64,000 nt of DNA from the NCBI GenBank assembly GCA_023408815.1, contig JAEYJO010000080.1, positions 100,265 through 164,264 on the forward strand, given 5' to 3'. Both the position numbers and the translations under genes were made by a program. The notes below the pieces were generated by a model. That model searched no databases. It worked only from the letters and a program-made list of their open reading frames with translations, and was not told where the DNA came from. This DNA is from Bacillota bacterium. Its GTDB lineage: Bacteria; Bacillota; Clostridia; Lachnospirales; Lachnospiraceae. Numbering within the stretch: position 1 is the first letter of the stretch; each line of letters begins with the position of its first letter. Shown piece after piece: positions 1-7,113 of this stretch.

Positions 1-1202
1 AACATAGAGTTAAGAATAAGAAGAAGCTTCGCAGGAAGAAACTTCATAAGAAGATAGATAAGAAAAAGGGGAATAAATGGTTGATTACAGCTCTACTGCT
101 GGACGTAGGGCTGTTAGTTGTTTTTAAAATTCTGGGTGCGTTTGCGGGAAACGAGGTCCTGCCCTTGGGACTCAGCTTCTATACCTTCAAAATGATTTCT
201 TTTCAAATGGATATATACAGAAGAGACATTAAGGCACTCCCGACTTTTAAACGCACAGCCGTTTATTTCATGATGTTTCCTCAGATTATATCGGGGCCGA
301 TCATGCGCTATGATGAAGGCGACTTTACGCTGGAAAAGAGGACCTATTCTTGGGAGAGCATAGAGGAGGGACTGAAATATTTTGTCTTAGGACTTGGTAG
401 CAAGGTTCTTCTGGCAGACCGTTTGGCAATTCTGGATAAAGATATTCACACCATCGGCTACGAGAGCATATCCACACCTCTTGCGTGGCTTGGGGCAATT
501 TCCTACTCTATGCAGCTGTATTTTGATTTTTGGGGATATTCGCTCATGGCATCGGGACTTTGTGTGATGCTGGGCTTTTCCTTCATCAAGAACTTCGATC
601 ATCCTTATGCGTCGCGGAGCATCAGCGAATTCTGGCGCCGGTGGCATATGACCCTGGGGAGCTTTTTTCGGGATTATGTATACATACCTTTAGGCGGAAG
701 CAGGGAAGGAAAGAAAAAGACGGTGCGTAATCTTCTGATCGTATGGCTGCTGACCGGACTCTGGCATGGGGGAGGCCTGAATTTCATTTTATGGGGATTG
801 GTTTTGTTCGGATTCATCGTCCTGGAGAAGCTATGGCTCGGGAAGTGGCTGCAAAAATATCCGCTGCTTGGGAGATGTTACGTGCTCGTTCTGATTCCGA
901 TTACATGGATGTTATTTGCGATAACCGACATCGGCCAGCTCGGACTGTACTTGGGGCGGATGTTTCCCTTCGTCGGAGGAGAGGGTATTGCAGTTAATTC
1001 CTCGGATATTTTCAAATATCTGAAGATGTATGCCCCATATCTTATGGCGGGAGTTATCTGGTGTATTCCCGCAGCATACCGGTTTGTGGAAAAGCACAGA
1101 AGGCATCCGGCGGTCATCGCAGGAATGGTCTGCGTTTTCTGGCTGTCCGTATATTTTACGGTAAGCATGGGTAACAATCCCTTTGCTTACTTGAAGTTTT
1201 AA
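1..1202 (+). CDS. MBOAT family O-acyltransferase (5'-truncated by the window edge)
   Basis: Membrane-bound O-acyltransferase of the AlgI/DltB/PatA type, which moves acyl groups across the membrane onto cell-surface polymers. The reading frame is open from base 3 to the first base of the window with a Lys/Arg-rich loop (KNKKKLRRKK), so the true start lies upstream; the TTG at 81 is only an internal codon. Family signatures are clear: FWRRWHMTLGSFFRDYVYIPLGG-like block near bases 630-700 and the catalytic-His motif TGLWHGGG near 755-775, among about eight hydrophobic segments. It is followed after 15 bp by an SGNH-type gene, the usual partner. The substrate (exopolysaccharide, teichoic acid or peptidoglycan) cannot be told from sequence. 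Confidence 0.9.
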   Translation, partial: HRVKNKKKLRRKKLHKKIDKKKGNKWLITALLLDVGLLVVFKILGAFAGNEVLPLGLSFYTFKMISFQMDIYRRDIKALPTFKRTAVYFMMFPQIISGPIMRYDEGDFTLEKRTYSWESIEEGLKYFVLGLGSKVLLADRLAILDKDIHTIGYESISTPLAWLGAISYSMQLYFDFWGYSLMASGLCVMLGFSFIKNFDHPYASRSISEFWRRWHMTLGSFFRDYVYIPLGGSREGKKKTVRNLLIVWLLTGLWHGGGLNFILWGLVLFGFIVLEKLWLGKWLQKYPLLGRCYVLVLIPITWMLFAITDIGQLGLYLGRMFPFVGGEGIAVNSSDIFKYLKMYAPYLMAGVIWCIPAAYRFVEKHRRHPAVIAGMVCVFWLSVYFTVSMGNNPFAYLKF

Positions 1203-1217
1203 AGGAATGGTGAGGTT

Positions 1218-2204
1218 ATGAAGTGGATAAAAAAATGTCCGCTGTTTCTTATCCTCGTAATAAGCGGTGCTCTCTTTACGTTGGTAGGAATCGTCGGAAA
1301 AAATTCCATATACAAGGACTATGAATATCATTTCGCAGACACTCCTTTTCTCGCTCTTACGTTGGAAGGAATCAGCAGAGGGGAATATCCATGGGAGCCT
1401 TTCCGGTATGGTTCCGTGATAGAGGTGGTTTCGGGGGCGCTGAACCTGCCCATCGGAAGCGAGGAGGAGCAGGGAAAAGAGGCTCTGGCTGACGGAGGGG
1501 AATCGGATACGGAAAGTCTGTTTGGAGAAGAGATCCCGGCGGAGGCTGCTGTAGAAGAGGCTGCTTCCGAGAAGGAAAGTGCTGACAGGACCTATGACTT
1601 TGTACAAGTGGGAGAGGAATATTTCGATGATGCGGTATTTATCGGCGATTCCAGAACAGTGGGCTTGTTCGAATACGGCGGTATGGAGGAACGGTGTGAT
1701 TTTTTTGCGAAGACGTCGCTTACAATATACGATGTGTTTACCGAACCTATCGTTAAGGATGAGGATACGGGAGATAAGATTACCGTAGAAGCAGCATTGC
1801 GGAAAAAGCAGTATGGAAAGATATATCTTATGCTCGGTATCAACGAGCTGGGAACCGGCACGACGGCCACCTTTACAGAGGAATATAAGAAGGTAGTGGG
1901 AAGGCTCGAAGAGCTTCAGCCGGGTGCAGTTATTTTTGTGGAAGGCATCATGCGCGTCACCGGAACGAAAAACGAAACGGATCCGATTTTCAACAATACG
2001 AATATCAACGAGAGAAACGAAGCGATAGAAAAAATCGCAGATAATAAAAGAATTTTCTATATCGACGTCAACGAAGCCGTATGCGATGAGCATGGGAATC
2101 TGGAGGAAGACTACACCACGGATGAGATTCACCTGAAGGCGCAGTATTATGAGAAATGGAAACAATTTCTCATGTCTAAGGGAATCGTAAGAGATGAGGA
2201 ATAG
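1218..2204 (+). CDS. SGNH/GDSL-like esterase or acyltransferase partner, membrane-anchored
   Basis: 328 aa. An N-terminal hydrophobic segment (about residues 8-27) anchors an extracellular domain. After an acidic low-complexity linker (about residues 85-125) comes an SGNH hydrolase fold: block I GDSR with candidate nucleophile Ser145, a GINELG block near residue 200, and a terminal Asp302-x-x-His305 (DEIH). It lies 15 bp after the MBOAT gene, the same architecture as AlgI-AlgJ/X and DltB-DltD pairs, so it probably completes acyl transfer, or removes acyl groups, at the cell surface. The start at 1218 has a GGTGAGG-like ribosome site. The specific polymer is unknown. Confidence 0.78.
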   Translation: MKWIKKCPLFLILVISGALFTLVGIVGKNSIYKDYEYHFADTPFLALTLEGISRGEYPWEPFRYGSVIEVVSGALNLPIGSEEEQGKEALADGGESDTESLFGEEIPAEAAVEEAASEKESADRTYDFVQVGEEYFDDAVFIGDSRTVGLFEYGGMEERCDFFAKTSLTIYDVFTEPIVKDEDTGDKITVEAALRKKQYGKIYLMLGINELGTGTTATFTEEYKKVVGRLEELQPGAVIFVEGIMRVTGTKNETDPIFNNTNINERNEAIEKIADNKRIFYIDVNEAVCDEHGNLEEDYTTDEIHLKAQYYEKWKQFLMSKGIVRDEE

Positions 2205-2280
2205 TCGCATTCCTGGATAATACTGTTTTTGAATAATTTTCTTCTTTTTTCAAATAATACTATACATAACGAAAATAATC

Positions 2281-2307
2281 GTTACTGAGAACGGAGTGAA
2301 CAGTAAC
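2281..2307. repeat. GTTACTG...CAGTAAC dispersed palindrome, copy 1
   Basis: A 27-bp imperfect palindrome with arms GTTACTG and CAGTAAC and centre AGAACGGAGTGAA, lying between the SGNH gene and spoVAD. The same sequence family recurs at about 3368, 3671, 25367, 30113, 34455 and 44172, always between genes. Confidence 0.75.
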
Positions 2308-2333
2308 AAATAATCGGAAAGTGTGGGTATAGT

Positions 2334-3368
2334 ATGAGTCAGGAAAAAAACGTTTGTTCCATGGGGAAGCAAAGCATAGATTTGAAAACCCCAGTGTATA
2401 TAAGGGAAAGCGCCAGCATAGTCGGTACAAAGGAAGGACAGGGCCCCTTGGCGGAGCTGTTCGATATGATAGGCGGGGACGATATGTTCGGCTGCGATTC
2501 GTGGGAAGAGGCAGAAAGCAGTTTGCAGAAAGATGCGGTATCTTTAGCGCTGAGCAAAGCCGGAATGAAGAAAGAAGAGATAAGATATATCTTCGCAGGG
2601 GATTTGCTGGGGCAATCCATCGCCAGCAGCTTCGGACTGGCTTCCTATGAAATGCCGTTAATCGGAATGTACGGTGCGTGCTCTACCTGCGGTCTGACAC
2701 TTGGAATGGGAGCGATGGCGGTATCCGGCGGATTTGCGGAGCATGTGGTCTGTGTGACCTCCAGTCATTTTGCCAGTGCGGAAAAGGAGTTCCGTTTTCC
2801 TCTGGCCTATGGCAATCAAAGGCCGCTTTCGGCGTCGTGGACGGTAACGGGGAGCGGAGCGTTCCTGCTAAGCGGCGATAAAGGGACGAAAGCGCGGGCG
2901 AAAATCAGTGGAATCACTACGGGGAAGATTATGGATTACGGTCTGAAGGATTCCATGAATATGGGAGCATGCATGGCTCCGGCGGCATGCGATACCATTT
3001 ATAATAACCTGAAGGACTTTGGCAGAAGGCCGTCGGACTACGATAAAATCATCACGGGCGATTTGGGAACGGTAGGTCAGCATGTGCTGCTTGATCTGCT
3101 GAATGAAAAGGATATGGATATAGCCGGACAGCATATGGACTGCGGCATCGAGATATACGATGCCAAGGAGCAGGATACACATGCGGGAGGAAGCGGCTGC
3201 GGATGCAGCGCAGTAACTTTGTCAGCCTATATTTTAAAAAAGATAGAAGAAGGTGTATGGAGGCGCGTATTGTTCGTCCCAACCGGAGCTCTATTATCCA
3301 AGACGAGCTTCAACGAAGGACAAAGCGTACCGGGAATTGCCCATGGAGTTGTTATAGAGGCGATATAG
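2334..3368 (+). CDS. spoVAD: Stage V sporulation protein AD
   Basis: 344 aa, full length. SpoVAD is the thiolase-fold, dipicolinic-acid-binding subunit of the SpoVA channel that loads Ca-DPA into the forespore and releases it at germination. Recognised by the conserved N-terminal PVYIRESASIVGTKEGQGPL-like stretch, the GDLLGQ and GACSTCGLTL motifs, the GNQRPLSASWTVTGSGA stretch and the C-terminal THAGGSGCGCSA segment. Unlike the usual spoVAC-spoVAD-spoVAE cluster it stands alone: the upstream gene is an envelope esterase and the downstream region is a giant palindrome. A spoVAE-type gene lies 22 kb away. The ribosome site is weak. Confidence 0.93.
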   Translation: MSQEKNVCSMGKQSIDLKTPVYIRESASIVGTKEGQGPLAELFDMIGGDDMFGCDSWEEAESSLQKDAVSLALSKAGMKKEEIRYIFAGDLLGQSIASSFGLASYEMPLIGMYGACSTCGLTLGMGAMAVSGGFAEHVVCVTSSHFASAEKEFRFPLAYGNQRPLSASWTVTGSGAFLLSGDKGTKARAKISGITTGKIMDYGLKDSMNMGACMAPAACDTIYNNLKDFGRRPSDYDKIITGDLGTVGQHVLLDLLNEKDMDIAGQHMDCGIEIYDAKEQDTHAGGSGCGCSAVTLSAYILKKIEEGVWRRVLFVPTGALLSKTSFNEGQSVPGIAHGVVIEAI

Positions 3369-3697
3369 TTACTGTTTTCCCTCTTTACAGAATTGCCCGA
3401 CAAATGGACTTCTATTAGATATCGAAGGCAATCGAATCCGAACCAAAAGACTCCTGCGCCGAATTCCAATATATAAGAAGTTCTAATTCTCTGAATAGCC
3501 AAGCCGAACATAACAGAAAACAAAAAACTCGCGGCGCTCAAACAGTTTTGTTTTCTGTTATGGCGTGGCTATTCAAAGAAAGAACTTCTAAATATTTTCA
3601 TAGGCGCACTCGTTCTTTTGGTTCGGATTCGATTGCCCGTGAAAGTTTATTAAAAGTCCATTTGTTGGGCATTACTGTGAACGGAGTGAACAGTATA
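3368..3697. repeat. Giant imperfect palindrome (about 330 bp) ending in GTTACTG repeats
   Basis: Left arm 3368-3525 and right arm 3546-3697 are reverse complements at roughly three quarters of positions, around a 20-nt loop (3526-3545). Perfect blocks include 24 bp starting GGCAATCGAATCCG (left 3427-3450, right complement near 3615-3638), 16 bp ATAACAGAAAACAAAA (3510-3525 with 3546-3561), and ACAAATGGACT at the outer end. The outermost 25 bp on each side are copies of the dispersed GTTACTG palindrome. No reading frame of note lies inside. As RNA it would fold into one long hairpin; as DNA it resembles a miniature inverted-repeat element. It begins at the spoVAD stop codon. Confidence 0.85.
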
Positions 3698-3727
3698 CAC
3701 GATATAATGAAGCGTAAAAAATAACTA

Positions 3728-3756
3728 TTGAATAAAATACTCATGGATTATATAAT
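3728..3756 (+). promoter_or_regulatory. Promoter of the MacB-like export operon
   Basis: TTGAAT (3728-3733), 17-bp spacer, TATAAT (3751-3756): a near-consensus housekeeping promoter. It lies inside an inverted repeat (3734-3783) with arms AATACTCATG and CATGAGTATT, followed by a T run. That repeat could be a terminator for upstream transcription or an operator overlapping the -10 box. Confidence 0.6.
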
Positions 3757-3789
3757 AAAAGGTATAATTCATGAGTATTTTTTTGCAAA

Positions 3790-3811
3790 TTTACTTAATC
3801 GATTAAGTAAA
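3790..3811. promoter_or_regulatory. 22-bp perfect palindrome, candidate operator
   Basis: A perfect 22-bp palindrome with half site TTTACTTAATC lies 17 bp upstream of the first gene of the export operon and about 30 bp after the expected transcription start. The size and symmetry suit a MarR- or TetR-type repressor site (inference). No such regulator gene is next to it. Confidence 0.55.
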
Positions 3812-3827
3812 ATAATGAGGTGGGATT

Positions 3828-4880
3828 ATGAGAGATAGGAAAAGGATGTTTTTAACGGGAGTATCGTGCCTGCTTATGCTGGCTTTTACGGGCTGTGGGC
3901 TGCTGCAGCAGGAGGAAGAGGTGAAAAATCAGATAACGATTCCCTCTTATGATGCCAGCGGTGCAAGCTATGGCTATGTAAAGCGCGGCGATTTGGAAAA
4001 TGCGGAGACCTTGTTCCTAAAACTGACCACTACGGAGGAGCACGGGCTTCGCTTTGGCATATCCGGTATCAGCATTGATACGGTTTACATAAAGGAAGGA
4101 GACAGTGTAAGCACTGGCCAGCTGTTGGCGGAGCTTCAAAGCGACGATATTAAGAATGAAATAGCTTCTCTGGAGGCGAAGAAGGAAACCATCGCCCTGG
4201 ATATCCAGCATACCGAGCAGCTTCTGGAGGAGACGAGGCAGAGAACGGAATACATTGAGGAGAAGGAAGATGCGAGACAGGAGTCCATAGGCCGATACCA
4301 ATTGCAGCTTCAGCAGCTGGATAATGATTTGCTTCAAACGCAGGGAGAGATAAAGGAGCAGGAAAGCAAGTTGGAAAAGCATCGCATCTATGCGGATATA
4401 GATGGTACAGCAGCGAGAATAGAGCGCTATGGAGAGGGATTCTTGTCGGATGAAAAGCAAGTCTTTCTGACCTTGCAGTCGGCTGCCCGGCAGTTTTCCG
4501 GTAATACGAAGGCAGAGAACGGCTTTGAAAAGGGCCAGAAGGTAAGCCTTATACTGAATGAGGAGGAATATCCGGCTCAAATCCTTAGAGTCGAAAGGTC
4601 GGAGGGCGTTACCGAGGTGGATGTAAGCCTTCAGGAGGGTTATACGATTCCTGAGGACTGTACATATGGAGAAGTGCTATGGAGCACCGGTGTGGTAAAG
4701 GACGCTTTATATGTGCCGGAGAACGCGATTGTGACCATAGGAGAGAAGAGCTATGTATATAAAATGGAGGAGGACGGCTTCGCGAATCCCGTGGAAGTAC
4801 AGACCGGAACGGTCAATACAGACTACGCGCAAATAGTAACGGGAGTGGAGCAGGATGATACGGTAATGCTGTACGAATGA
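3828..4880 (+). CDS. Lipoprotein periplasmic-adaptor-like (HlyD/MacA family) subunit of ABC exporter
   Basis: 350 aa. The signal peptide ends in a lipobox (AFTGC, Cys near residue 24). The middle carries a split biotinyl-lipoyl domain interrupted by a long coiled coil (about residues 95-190, rich in Glu, Gln and Leu), followed by beta-barrel and membrane-proximal parts ending VTGVEQDDTVMLYE. This is the membrane-fusion-protein layout used by MacAB-type exporters in Gram-positive bacteria. It is the first gene of an operon with a second adaptor, an FtsX permease and two ATPases. GAGGTGGGATT precedes the ATG as ribosome site. The substrate is unknown. Confidence 0.85.
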   Translation: MRDRKRMFLTGVSCLLMLAFTGCGLLQQEEEVKNQITIPSYDASGASYGYVKRGDLENAETLFLKLTTTEEHGLRFGISGISIDTVYIKEGDSVSTGQLLAELQSDDIKNEIASLEAKKETIALDIQHTEQLLEETRQRTEYIEEKEDARQESIGRYQLQLQQLDNDLLQTQGEIKEQESKLEKHRIYADIDGTAARIERYGEGFLSDEKQVFLTLQSAARQFSGNTKAENGFEKGQKVSLILNEEEYPAQILRVERSEGVTEVDVSLQEGYTIPEDCTYGEVLWSTGVVKDALYVPENAIVTIGEKSYVYKMEEDGFANPVEVQTGTVNTDYAQIVTGVEQDDTVMLYE

Positions 4881-4938
4881 GCAAAAACCGTGTTTTAGAA
4901 TATCACAATTTTAAATGACGGAAGGTATGGACGTAATT

Positions 4939-7104
4939 ATGGGGTTTATGGGATTAAAAGAGAAAAGTGCAGTTTTATGCATCATCTTCAGTATGACATC
5001 TTTGTCATTTATGGGATGCGGGGAGCAGGTACCGATGCCGGAACTTCTGGAACCGGTAGAGGTGAGCCTTTCCGGAAGAATCGCACAGCGAGAAGATATT
5101 TTTGATATAGAGGCATATGCCGGGAGCGTAAAGCCTTATGCGGTAAGCTATGCTTTTCCCGATGCTTGTTTCGTGGAGAAGATTTCGGTACGTCTGGGGG
5201 AATATGTAGAAGCGGGACAGGTACTAGCTGTGATGGACAGCTCCAACGATGAAAGACAGAAGGAGCAGCTTAGGAGCGATGTCGTCTGGCTGGAAAAAGA
5301 AGACGAATGTCAGCAGAGGATGGAGGAAGCGGATCTGACGGTAGCGCAGATGCAGCTATCCGTGGCGATATCCGAAAGCAAGGATTCAAAAGAGGAGAAA
5401 AAGGCTATCGAGGATATGACAAGGGCGCTGGAAGCAGATAAAGAGGAAGCAGAATACGAAAGCGGCCTAAGGCAGATAGCCATTGCAGAAAAGCGGAAAC
5501 AGCTAAGCCTTTATGCCCAGAAGACAGACAGTGCCTATCTAACGGCAAAGGAAAACGGTTATGTAGTATATGTAAAAGAATTTTCCGCGGACAACACTGC
5601 GGGCAGCGTAGATGCGGAGGAAATCGTTGTTTTGATCTCCGACAAACAGCAGGCTTACATATCGGCAGATATTGTGGATGCCAGGGTAAAGAAGGCGACG
5701 GAAATCTATGCGGAAATAGACGGAGAAAAATATGAACTGGAGTATCTTCCTTATTCGGACCAGGAAAGGCGAATAGCAATCGATGCCGGAATAAGCCTGG
5801 AAGCGCGCTTCGGTGCAAAGGACGATGCGGCTATGGCAAAGCTGATGGGAAAGAACGCGACGGTTTATCTTTTATCCAATCAGAAGAAGCAGGTGGTCTG
5901 CGTCGCCCCCGATTCACTTTTCAGCGAAAACGGCGGGTATTTTGTCTATGTGCTGGAAAACGGACAGAAAATCAAGCGGAGCGTAACTCCCGGTATCCAT
6001 ACGGTCAATGCGGTGGAGATAGAGGAAGGGCTTGAAGGGGGAGAAAACGTATATTACCCGATAAGCGATATGCCCGGCAATAAGCATACCATTGAAAAAG
6101 TGCAGGAAAGTACCTTTGAAATCATAAAAAAATATGACCAGACCAATATGAAGCAGACTGCCGCCTTACGTGTATTGGTAAAGCCCGAGGCGGCCGTATT
6201 GCAAGAACTCAAGGTGAAAAACGGAATGGAGATAGCGCAGGGGGATACGATAGCGATTCTGGCAGCAGACGAAGGGCAAAGCAGGAAAGAGGCATATGCG
6301 CAGGAATTAGAGGAACTGAAGGCTGCTTATGATTTCCAGAGGACGTTGGATAATAAAGAAGCGGACAAGAGGCAAAAGCGCATAAGCACCATGTTAGAAA
6401 ATAAAACGGATAATACCTTAGAGTATAAGAAAACGGTGCAGGAGCTAAATAAAATAAAGCTTTCCATGGAACTGGAGGACGCCCGTTATCAATATGAGAC
6501 CGAGACTATAAGACGGAATATCGAAAAGGCCGGGGAGCAATCAGGGCTTATTGAGGTAAAGGCTCCGGGGGCAGGAATCGTTACGGAGGTGACAGCCTCG
6601 CCCGAGGGCTATTCTATCCTTAAGGATACCCTTCTTTGCAAGATAGCAGATCCTTCTTCTCTCAGTATCATGGTCTACACCGAAGATAAAGAGGTAGTTC
6701 CCATGGATAGAGAGGTGACTGTGGATTTATATCAGACCGAGGAGGATTTGAAGGGACAGGTAATCAGCTCCTATCAGGATGCTGCGAGGACGGTGTATAA
6801 CGAAAAACGGCTGCTTCGCGAGAACAACCCCCAGATGACGAAGATTTCTTATATCGCGCTGGAGGAAGGGATGTCTTATGAAGACGTAAAGTCCTTTGGC
6901 GTAAACGTGGTCCTTTGGAGTGTGCCTAACGCGATCGCCATAGATACACGTGCGATTTATAACGAGAATGACAGAAGATATGTATGGCTTCTGGAAGAGG
7001 GACAGATGAAGAAGCAGTATGTGACCATGGGCTACAACGATACAAATAAGGCTTGGATTATACAAGGGTTGAGCGCAGGACAGGAAATTATATTGGAGAA
7101 TTAG
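4939..7104 (+). CDS. Large HlyD/MacA-like adaptor lipoprotein with two lipoyl/coiled-coil halves
   Basis: About 721 aa from this start, twice the usual adaptor length. A signal peptide with lipobox (SFMGC) is followed by a first lipoyl-coiled-coil-barrel unit (to about residue 370) and a second one (about 380-721) with its own coiled coil, GIVTEV and VWLLEEGQ segments. It looks like an internal duplication of an adaptor protomer, so one chain may supply two protomer equivalents. ATGs at 4915, 4927 and 4939 are in frame; 4939 was chosen because the GGAAGG site at about 4920 is best spaced for it. It is followed 9 bp later by the permease gene. Confidence 0.82.
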   Translation: MGFMGLKEKSAVLCIIFSMTSLSFMGCGEQVPMPELLEPVEVSLSGRIAQREDIFDIEAYAGSVKPYAVSYAFPDACFVEKISVRLGEYVEAGQVLAVMDSSNDERQKEQLRSDVVWLEKEDECQQRMEEADLTVAQMQLSVAISESKDSKEEKKAIEDMTRALEADKEEAEYESGLRQIAIAEKRKQLSLYAQKTDSAYLTAKENGYVVYVKEFSADNTAGSVDAEEIVVLISDKQQAYISADIVDARVKKATEIYAEIDGEKYELEYLPYSDQERRIAIDAGISLEARFGAKDDAAMAKLMGKNATVYLLSNQKKQVVCVAPDSLFSENGGYFVYVLENGQKIKRSVTPGIHTVNAVEIEEGLEGGENVYYPISDMPGNKHTIEKVQESTFEIIKKYDQTNMKQTAALRVLVKPEAAVLQELKVKNGMEIAQGDTIAILAADEGQSRKEAYAQELEELKAAYDFQRTLDNKEADKRQKRISTMLENKTDNTLEYKKTVQELNKIKLSMELEDARYQYETETIRRNIEKAGEQSGLIEVKAPGAGIVTEVTASPEGYSILKDTLLCKIADPSSLSIMVYTEDKEVVPMDREVTVDLYQTEEDLKGQVISSYQDAARTVYNEKRLLRENNPQMTKISYIALEEGMSYEDVKSFGVNVVLWSVPNAIAIDTRAIYNENDRRYVWLLEEGQMKKQYVTMGYNDTNKAWIIQGLSAGQEIILEN

Positions 7105-7113
7105 GAGAAGGCG

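Noticed and set aside
912..2210. Long minus-strand frame (432 codons) opposite the MBOAT and SGNH genes
   Set aside because: It is antisense to two genes with clear family motifs, has no recognisable domain, and its composition follows from the codon usage of the real genes.
2228..2265. Possible SigG promoter (TGAATA ... AATACTA) before spoVAD
   Set aside because: The spacing is about 20 bp where 17-18 is expected, so support is too weak to list as a feature.
4017..4580. 187-codon antisense frame inside the first adaptor gene
   Set aside because: Leu/Ile-rich shadow of the Glu/Gln-rich coiled coil on the other strand; no ribosome site.
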